Below, piece after piece: positions 58,307-64,000 of a stretch of DNA of 64,000 bases. The first letter of the stretch is position 1; every line of letters begins with the position of its first letter. The notes under the pieces were generated by a model. That model ran no database searches, was not told the DNA's origin, and saw only the letters and a program-made list of their open reading frames with translations. Source of the DNA: Enterobacter sp. CC120223-11 (GTDB taxonomy: Bacteria > Pseudomonadota > Gammaproteobacteria > Enterobacterales > Enterobacteriaceae); assembly GCF_900215375.1 (NCBI RefSeq), contig NZ_OBEF01000002.1:310001-374000 (forward strand), in the 5' to 3' direction. Made by a program: the position numbers and the translations under genes.

Positions 58307-61081
58307 ATGACCAGTAATGAACGCATTCTGAGCCCCTTCACTCTGCCAAACGGTACTGAGCTGAAAAACCGTTTATTAATGGCACCGATGACCACCTGCA
58401 CAGGTTATTTCGACGGTACCGTGACCAGCGAGCTGGTGGAGTACTACCGCGTGCGTGCGGGCAGCATCGGCACCATCATCGTTGAGTGCTGCTTCGTTGA
58501 CGACCTCGGCCTCGCTTTCCCGGGCGCCATCGGCATCGACAACGACGAGAAGGTCGCAGGCCTCGCCAAAATTGCCGCAGCGATTAAGGCAGAAGGTTCA
58601 AAAGCCATTCTGCAGATTTACCACGGCGGTCGCATGGTCGACCCGAAACTGATCGGCGGTCGTACTCCGGTTGGCCCAAGTGCCGTAGCCGCTCCACGCG
58701 ACGGTGCTGCAACGCCCGTTGCGCTGACCACTGAAGAAGTGGCTGGCATGGTGGTGAAATTCGGTGAAGGCGTTCGTCGCGCGATTCAGGCCGGTTTCGA
58801 CGGCGTGGAAATCCACGGCGCCAACACTTACCTCATTCAGCAGTTCTTCTCCCCGAACTCCAACCAGCGTACCGACGAGTGGGGCGGCAGCCGCGACAAC
58901 CGCGCGAAATTCCCGCTGGCGGTGCTCGACATCACCCACAAAATGGTGCGCCAGTACGCCGACGACAGCTTTATCGTCGGCTACCGCTTCTCGCCGGAAG
59001 AGATGGAAGTCCCGGGCATCCGCTTTGACGACACGATGTTCCTGCTGGAAAAACTGGCGGCGCGCGGCCTCGACTATCTGCACTTCTCGCTCGGCGCAAG
59101 CCTGCGTCCGTCCATCGTTGAGACTCAGGACCCGACCCCGCTGATTGAAAAATTCTGTGCGCAGCGCTCTGAAGCGTTGGCACAAGTCCCGGTGATGGGC
59201 GTCGGTGGCGTGGTGAACGCGAAAGAGGCTGAAGAAGGGATCGATCACGGCTACGACCTGATCGCCGTAGGCCGTGCAACCATCGCTTATCCGGACTGGG
59301 CGGAGCGCATCGCCAATGGCGAAGAGCTGGAGCTGTTCATCGACAGCACTCAGCGTGAAGCGCTGAACATCCCTGAGCCGCTGTGGCGCTTCTCGCTGGT
59401 GGAAGCGATGATCCGCGACATGAGCATGGGTGAAGCCAAATTCAAAGCGGGCGTGTTCGTGGAGAACGTGCAGGACGATGCGAACGAGCTGGTGATCAAT
59501 GTCAGCCTCGAAACTGACCGCATCGCCGACATCGAACTGGTGTCCGGCCCGTCGCAGGTGGAATTCGTCACCAGTTTCGAAGAGATTAAATCTCGTATTC
59601 TGGACGCCAACACCCCGCACGTCGACGCCATCTCCGGCGCAACCAGCCAGAGTGAAGCGGTGAAAAAAGCTGTATCCAAAGCGATGGTGAAATCCACCAA
59701 AGCACGCGTGGCGGAAGAGGGCGGCGATGAGCTGGCGCCGAAAAACTACGACGTGGTTGTGGTCGGCAGCGGCGGTGCTGGCCTGGCGGCGGCCATTCAG
59801 GCCCACGACGAAGGCGCGAGCGTGCTGATCGTTGAGAAAATGCCAACCATCGGCGGCAACACCATCAAGGCTTCTGCGGGTATGAATGCCGCGGAAACCC
59901 GTTTCCAGCGCGTGAAAGGCATCCAGGACAGCAAAGAGCTGTTCTACGCCGAAACCCTGAAGGGCGGCGGTAACAAAAACAATCCGGAGCTGCTGCATCG
60001 CTTCGTGGAAAACGCACCGGAAGCCATCGAATGGCTGGCCCGTCGTGGCATCATGCTGAACGACATTACCACCACCGGTGGCATGAGCATCGACCGTACT
60101 CACCGTCCACGTGACGGGTCGGCGGTCGGCGGCTACCTGATCAGCGGCCTGGTGCGCAACGTCACCAAACGCGGTATCGACGTAATGCTCGACACCTCCG
60201 TGGACGACATCCTGTTCACCGACGGGGAAGTGAGCGGCGTGCGCCTGCTGACCGAAGAGAAAGAAACCGTGCTGGTGCAGGCGAAGAGCGTCGTCGTGGC
60301 AACCGGCGGCTTCAGCGCCAACAGCGCGATGGTGGTGAAATACCGTCCTGACCTCGAAGGCTTCGTGACCACCAACCACAAAGGCGCGACCGGCGGCGGT
60401 ATCGCACTGCTGGAACGCATCGGTGCAGGCACCGTGGACATGGGCGAAATTCAGATTCACCCGACCGTTGAGCAGAAAACCTCTTACCTGATTTCCGAAT
60501 CTATCCGCGGCGGTGGGGCGATTCTGGTGAGTCAGCAGGGCGAGCGTTTCTACAATGAAATGTCGACCCGCGATAAAGTCTCTGCGGCGATTATTGCCCT
60601 GCCGGAGCACTTCGCTTACATCGTCTTCGACGAGCACGTAAGAGCGAAAAACAAAGCGGCAGATGAGTACATCGCGAAAGGCCTGGTGGTCAGCGCCAGT
60701 TCACCGCGCGAGCTGGCGGCGAAATTAGGCATGGACGAGCACACTTTCCTGGCAACGCTGGAACGCTACAACGGCTTCGTGGAAAAACAGCACGACGATG
60801 ACTTTGGCCGCACCACCGCGTTACGTGCGCCAATCAACGAAGGCCCGTTCCACGCAATCCAGATTGCGCCAGGCGTACACCACACCATGGGCGGCGTGAC
60901 CATCAACACTAACACCGAAGTGCTGAACGCTGAGCATCAGGTTATCCCTGGCGCGTATGCGGCGGGTGAAGTGGTGGGTGGTATCCACGGCGGCAACCGC
61001 ATCGGCGGTAACGCAGTGGCGGATATCATTATCTTTGGTACACTCGCCGGTCATCAGGCTGCGGTGAGAGCACAGCGGTAA
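58307..61081 (+). CDS. NADH-dependent fumarate reductase, OYE-FMN_bind-flavoprotein fusion
   Basis: 924 residues from the ATG at 58307 (ribosome site CGGAG); an upstream start at 58256 is less likely. Domains: an Old Yellow Enzyme-like NADH:flavin oxidoreductase (1-360); an FMN_bind domain (about 385-465) with flavinylation motif DAISGATS at 440-447, where Thr446 is the expected covalent FMN acceptor; and a fumarate reductase/succinate dehydrogenase flavoprotein domain (480-924) with FAD motif VVVGSGGAGLAAA. No signal peptide or haem motif, so it is soluble. Same architecture as the cytoplasmic Klebsiella pneumoniae FRD, which reduces fumarate with NADH. Confidence 0.93.
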   Translation: MTSNERILSPFTLPNGTELKNRLLMAPMTTCTGYFDGTVTSELVEYYRVRAGSIGTIIVECCFVDDLGLAFPGAIGIDNDEKVAGLAKIAAAIKAEGSKAILQIYHGGRMVDPKLIGGRTPVGPSAVAAPRDGAATPVALTTEEVAGMVVKFGEGVRRAIQAGFDGVEIHGANTYLIQQFFSPNSNQRTDEWGGSRDNRAKFPLAVLDITHKMVRQYADDSFIVGYRFSPEEMEVPGIRFDDTMFLLEKLAARGLDYLHFSLGASLRPSIVETQDPTPLIEKFCAQRSEALAQVPVMGVGGVVNAKEAEEGIDHGYDLIAVGRATIAYPDWAERIANGEELELFIDSTQREALNIPEPLWRFSLVEAMIRDMSMGEAKFKAGVFVENVQDDANELVINVSLETDRIADIELVSGPSQVEFVTSFEEIKSRILDANTPHVDAISGATSQSEAVKKAVSKAMVKSTKARVAEEGGDELAPKNYDVVVVGSGGAGLAAAIQAHDEGASVLIVEKMPTIGGNTIKASAGMNAAETRFQRVKGIQDSKELFYAETLKGGGNKNNPELLHRFVENAPEAIEWLARRGIMLNDITTTGGMSIDRTHRPRDGSAVGGYLISGLVRNVTKRGIDVMLDTSVDDILFTDGEVSGVRLLTEEKETVLVQAKSVVVATGGFSANSAMVVKYRPDLEGFVTTNHKGATGGGIALLERIGAGTVDMGEIQIHPTVEQKTSYLISESIRGGGAILVSQQGERFYNEMSTRDKVSAAIIALPEHFAYIVFDEHVRAKNKAADEYIAKGLVVSASSPRELAAKLGMDEHTFLATLERYNGFVEKQHDDDFGRTTALRAPINEGPFHAIQIAPGVHHTMGGVTINTNTEVLNAEHQVIPGAYAAGEVVGGIHGGNRIGGNAVADIIIFGTLAGHQAAVRAQR

Positions 61082-61093
61082 GTTCTCCGCTCG

Positions 61094-61229
61094 CCCTCTC
61101 CCTAACCCTCTCCCAAAGGGAGAGGGGATCAGATCAGAGCACGTTTCTCCCTCTCCCAAAGTGAGAAGGAATTGCCCGGAGCTGTTTGCTTCTCTCCCTC
61201 TCCCTTTGGGAGAGGGCCGGGGAGAGGGT
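61094..61229. repeat. CCCTCTCC-family repeats between the reductase and apbE
   Basis: Three cores (CCCTCTCCCTAACCCTCTCCC...GGGAGAGG and two more) of the same family as at 47.7 kb. They lie inside an operon and overlap the first codons of the extended apbE frame. Confidence 0.85.
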
Positions 61230-61272
61230 AAACGCCACAAAAAGAGCCACCACCATGATGAGGGCAACCGCC

Positions 61273-62238
61273 ATGCCAACGGACGATTCAGTTTACAGCT
61301 ATTCCGCCGTTCTGATGGGCTCGCCCATCCTGCTGAAGCTCTTCTCCCACAACGAGCCGCTGGCTTCCCGCGTATTTTCTCTTATCAAACAGTATGAAGA
61401 TTTGCTGACCGTGAACCGCGCGCAGTCGCAGGTGATGGACATCAATCACGCCGCCGGAGAACATTCTGTCCCCGTCAGCCGTCCTGTATATCAGCTGATT
61501 AAATGCGCCAAAGCCTCGAGCATGCTGCCCGGCAGCGCGTTCAACCTGGCGATTGGTCCGCTGGTCAAACGCTGGCGTATTGGCTTCAAAGGCGACAGCG
61601 TGCCGCCTGCCGATGAGATAGCGGCGCTGCTTGAGGTGACGAAAGCAGAGGATGTGCTGCTTGACGATACGGCGCTCAGCGTCTTCTTAACCCGCAAAGG
61701 AATGGAAATCGATCTCGGGGCGATTGCCAAAGGCTACATCGCTGACCGCGTACGCGACCTGCTGCAAAAAGAGGGTGTGACCGAGGGGCTTATCAATCTC
61801 GGCGGCAACGTTCAGACGCTCGGCACGCCGCAGGGCTACTGGAGCATCGGGCTAAAAAAACCTTTCTCAGATGCCGATGCGCTGGTGGGCGCCATGGAAG
61901 TCGCCAACAAATCTGTCGTCACTTCCGGCACCTACGAGCGCTATTTCGAAAAGAACGGCCAGCGCTATCACCACATTCTCGACCCGAAAACCGGTTATCC
62001 GCTGGATAACGAACTCGACAGCGTGACCATTATCTCCACCGATTCACTCGACGGCGACATCTGGACCACGCTGCTTTATGGCGCGGGCGTAGAGCACGGC
62101 TGTCGGATGCTGAAAGGGCGCGACGATATCGAAGCGATTTTCGTCACCAAAGCGCGGGAAGTGGTGCTCTCCTCCCGCCGTCAGTTTCGCTTCACGCTGC
62201 TCGACGACAGCTACCGCCTTATTGACTGTACTGCTTGA
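61273..62238 (+). CDS. apbE: ApbE, FAD:protein FMN transferase, cytoplasmic
   Basis: 321 residues from the ATG at 61273, with GAGGG eight bases upstream; ATGs at 61255/61258 or a start in the repeat at 61186 would add up to 29 residues, the extra ones encoded by repeat DNA. ApbE motifs: EIDLGAIAKGYIADRV, INLGGNVQTLG, SGTYERYFEKNG, HHILDPKTGYPL. No lipobox or signal, unlike periplasmic ApbE, which fits flavinylation of the cytosolic FMN_bind domain of the adjacent reductase. It converges with dcuR, overlapping its end by 20 bp. Confidence 0.9.
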   Translation: MPTDDSVYSYSAVLMGSPILLKLFSHNEPLASRVFSLIKQYEDLLTVNRAQSQVMDINHAAGEHSVPVSRPVYQLIKCAKASSMLPGSAFNLAIGPLVKRWRIGFKGDSVPPADEIAALLEVTKAEDVLLDDTALSVFLTRKGMEIDLGAIAKGYIADRVRDLLQKEGVTEGLINLGGNVQTLGTPQGYWSIGLKKPFSDADALVGAMEVANKSVVTSGTYERYFEKNGQRYHHILDPKTGYPLDNELDSVTIISTDSLDGDIWTTLLYGAGVEHGCRMLKGRDDIEAIFVTKAREVVLSSRRQFRFTLLDDSYRLIDCTA

Positions 62239-62938
62239 GCAGGCCGTACTGTTCGGCTATCAGCCGATAGCGGTAGACCGGGCGGCCCGTTGCGCCGTAG
62301 TGAATGCTGGTGAACAGAATATTGATTTGCGCCAGCCAGATCAGATATTTACGGCAGGATACCCGCGAAATATTCACCGCGTTTGCCAGGTCGTCGGTCG
62401 AAAACTCCGTGCCCGGATGGGCATCAATCCACTGACAAATTGTGCGCAAAGTCTGCGGCGTTAAGCCTTTCGGCAGCTTTTTGCTGTCCGCCACTTCCGG
62501 CGTGCCGCCGTGTAACAGCTGGTCGACATCGGCCTGTTCATAATACGCATGCGATCCCATCAGATTTTTCTTTTCACGCCAGGCGGTGAGTGCTTCCTCA
62601 AAACGTGGGAACTGGAACGGTTTGATCAGGTAATCGACCACGCCGTAGTGAATCGAGGTCTGAATCGTTGCGGCATCGGCAGCCGATGAGATCATGATGA
62701 CGTCAATCGCCCGCCCGGAGGCGCGGATCACCGGCAGCAGATCCAGCCCATTATCCTGTTGCATATAGACGTCCAGCAGGATCAGGTCGATCGCCAGAGC
62801 GGGATCGTTGAGCATCAGCGTGGCCTGCGCCAGCGTGGAAGCGGTGCCGCAGCAATGAAAACCGGGCACCCGGGCGACGTACATCCGGTTCAGCTCGGTG
62901 ACCATCGCGTCGTCATCAACAATTAATACATTTATCAC
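62219..62938 (-). CDS. dcuR: DcuR, C4-dicarboxylate response regulator
   Basis: 239 residues, collinear with E. coli DcuR. Receiver with MINVLIVDDD, phospho-acceptor D56 (LILLDVYMQ), and the C-terminal DNA-binding region ISRVSCRKYLIWL. In E. coli it activates dcuB, fumB, dctA and frd in response to C4-dicarboxylates. Its start overlaps the dcuS stop by 4 bp. Probable activator of the fumarate module beside it. Confidence 0.92.
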   Translation of the reverse strand: MINVLIVDDDAMVTELNRMYVARVPGFHCCGTASTLAQATLMLNDPALAIDLILLDVYMQQDNGLDLLPVIRASGRAIDVIMISSAADAATIQTSIHYGVVDYLIKPFQFPRFEEALTAWREKKNLMGSHAYYEQADVDQLLHGGTPEVADSKKLPKGLTPQTLRTICQWIDAHPGTEFSTDDLANAVNISRVSCRKYLIWLAQINILFTSIHYGATGRPVYRYRLIAEQYGLLKQYSQ

Positions 62939-64000
62939 GCACTCTTCCTTTCACTGTCCCACGGGAGACTGACAAAAAATTGGGTAAACACGCCGGGCTC
63001 GGATTCTACCGTAATCGTCCCGCCCAGTTCATCTAACTGCTGGCTGGCAAGGAACAGGCCGACGCCGCGGTTTTCGCCTTTCGTGGAGAAGCCCTTAGCG
63101 AAAATGGCGTCCAGATGCGCCTCGGGAATACCGGGGCCGTCGTCGCTCACTTCAACGGTCAGCCAGCCCTGCTGGCAGTGCATCAGCAGGCTGACTTCGC
63201 CTTCTTCCTGCTGGCTCATAGCGTCCAGCGCGTTCTCGATCAGGTTGCCGAGCACCGTCACCAGTACCGTCACCTGTTTTTCATTCGGGTTGTCGGGCAC
63301 CAGACTTTCATCGGCAAGCTGGAGGCTAAAACCGCGCTCCTTCGCACGGTTGATTTTGCCGAGCAGGAAGCCTGCCACCACCGGCGATTTCACCCGATGC
63401 TGAATGGCACCGATATCCGTCTGGTAAGTCTGCGCGGTGAGCAGCACGTACTCTTCAAGCTTATCGTAACTTTTCATGCTCAGCAGGCCGAGAATGACGT
63501 GCAGCTTGTTCATAAACTCGTGCGAGGTGGTGCGCAGGGCATCGACATAGTTGACCATGCCGTCAAGTCGCTGCATCAGCTGGCTGACTTCGGTTTTGTC
63601 GCGGAAGGTGCTGATGGCACCAATCACCCGGCCCTGACTGCGCACCGGCACGGTGTTGCTGAGCAGCAGACGGCCGTTGCAGCCAAGCTCCCGATCCTGA
63701 ATCGCTTCGCCGCTGGCGACCACTTCTGTCAGGTTGTTCAGCAGCTGCGCCTGGCCCGGTTCGCCCTGGGCGATGCTCGATGAGGAGAGCAAAATCTGAC
63801 GCGCGGCGTGGTTTATCACCGTGACTCGCCCTTGCGCATCCACCGCCATGACGCCTTCTTTCAGCGACTGCAGCATCGCCTGGCGCTGCTGGAAGAGGCT
63901 GGAAAGCTCCGATGGCTCGAGGCCCAGCAGTTCACGCTTGAGCACCCACACCAGGCCATAAATACCGACGCCCGCGATGATGACGCTGAACAATGCGCTC
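62935..64000 (-). CDS. dcuS: DcuS, C4-dicarboxylate sensor kinase, 5' part outside window
   Basis: The last about 354 residues are visible; the periplasmic sensor domain is cut by the right edge. Visible: the second membrane helix, a cytoplasmic PAS domain (SLKEGVMAVDAQGRVTVINHAA), the phospho-His segment TTSHEFMNKLHVILG, and HATPase boxes NLIENALDAM, DDGPGIP and GVGLFLA. Matches the CitA/DcuS family, here assigned to DcuS through its partner. Confidence 0.9.
   Translation of the reverse strand, partial: SALFSVIIAGVGIYGLVWVLKRELLGLEPSELSSLFQQRQAMLQSLKEGVMAVDAQGRVTVINHAARQILLSSSSIAQGEPGQAQLLNNLTEVVASGEAIQDRELGCNGRLLLSNTVPVRSQGRVIGAISTFRDKTEVSQLMQRLDGMVNYVDALRTTSHEFMNKLHVILGLLSMKSYDKLEEYVLLTAQTYQTDIGAIQHRVKSPVVAGFLLGKINRAKERGFSLQLADESLVPDNPNEKQVTVLVTVLGNLIENALDAMSQQEEGEVSLLMHCQQGWLTVEVSDDGPGIPEAHLDAIFAKGFSTKGENRGVGLFLASQQLDELGGTITVESEPGVFTQFFVSLPWDSERKSA

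Noticed and set aside
58598-60637. 679-codon minus-strand ORF
   Set aside because: It is the complement of the fumarate reductase gene, with His/Phe-rich shadow composition and no family.

Overview
The window is chromosomal DNA of an Enterobacteriaceae member close to Enterobacter. Protein sequences track Escherichia coli and Salmonella orthologues closely (TesA, YbbA, PurE, LpxH, CysS, FolD, YbcJ, FimZ, FumA, DcuR), while several loci absent from E. coli K-12 (FimY, SfuABC, an AA10 LPMO, the NADH:fumarate reductase) are of the kind seen in Enterobacter, Klebsiella and Serratia. No integrase, transposase or CRISPR array was seen.

Layout. 1-5.3 kb: cnoX (partial), ybbO and tesA on the minus strand, with ybbA-ybbP divergent. 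5.5-6.6 kb: an outer-membrane porin where E. coli carries rhsD. 6.7-12.7 kb: housekeeping genes selU, purK-purE with a PurR box, a small membrane protein, lpxH, ppiB and cysS. 13.2-15.5 kb: a lipoprotein and a coiled-coil FKBP isomerase whose reading frame is broken at a T10 tract. 15.5-18.3 kb: a LacI-type repressor and a PTS EIIBC (MalI/MalX-like) with palindromic operators, then ybcJ-folD. 19.9-28.6 kb: a Salmonella-type fim cluster (fimA, I, C, D, H, F, then fimZ and fimY) ending at tRNA-Arg(UCU). 28.8-29.7 kb: two unknown secreted proteins next to that tRNA.

29.9-34 kb: an Fe3+/AfuABC-type ABC importer with a fused permease. 34.7-36.7 kb: an AA10 lytic polysaccharide monooxygenase with a small secreted Cys/His partner. 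37.2-38.4 kb: an orphan T6SS unit of Hcp, a Tlde1-type peptidoglycan-targeting effector and a probable membrane immunity protein. 39-41.3 kb: a CitA/CitB-type two-component system without an adjacent transporter. 41.5-45.8 kb: a cupin gene and the Fur-boxed sfuABC iron importer. 45.9-54.4 kb: yqjC, roxA, a block of 46-bp repeats, a GPH-symporter/glycosidase operon with its LacI regulator, and an EmrAB-like efflux pair.

54.4-64 kb is one coherent anaerobic C4-dicarboxylate module: class I fumarase and a DASS transporter on one strand, a three-domain NADH-dependent fumarate reductase and the ApbE flavin transferase that should flavinylate it on the other, a perfect FNR-type site between them, and the dcuSR sensor-regulator pair (dcuS runs off the window). 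Imported malate, tartrate or citrate-derived C4 acids could be dehydrated to fumarate and reduced by cytosolic NADH.

Repetitive DNA includes REP/BIME elements at 6.6, 18.4 and 32.8 kb and a second palindromic family with CCCTCTCC cores at 38.9, 47.7 and 61.1 kb. The points most worth a second look are the T10 frameshift in the FKBP gene, the Hcp-Tlde1-immunity triad, the LPMO partner protein, and the small secreted proteins beside argU.
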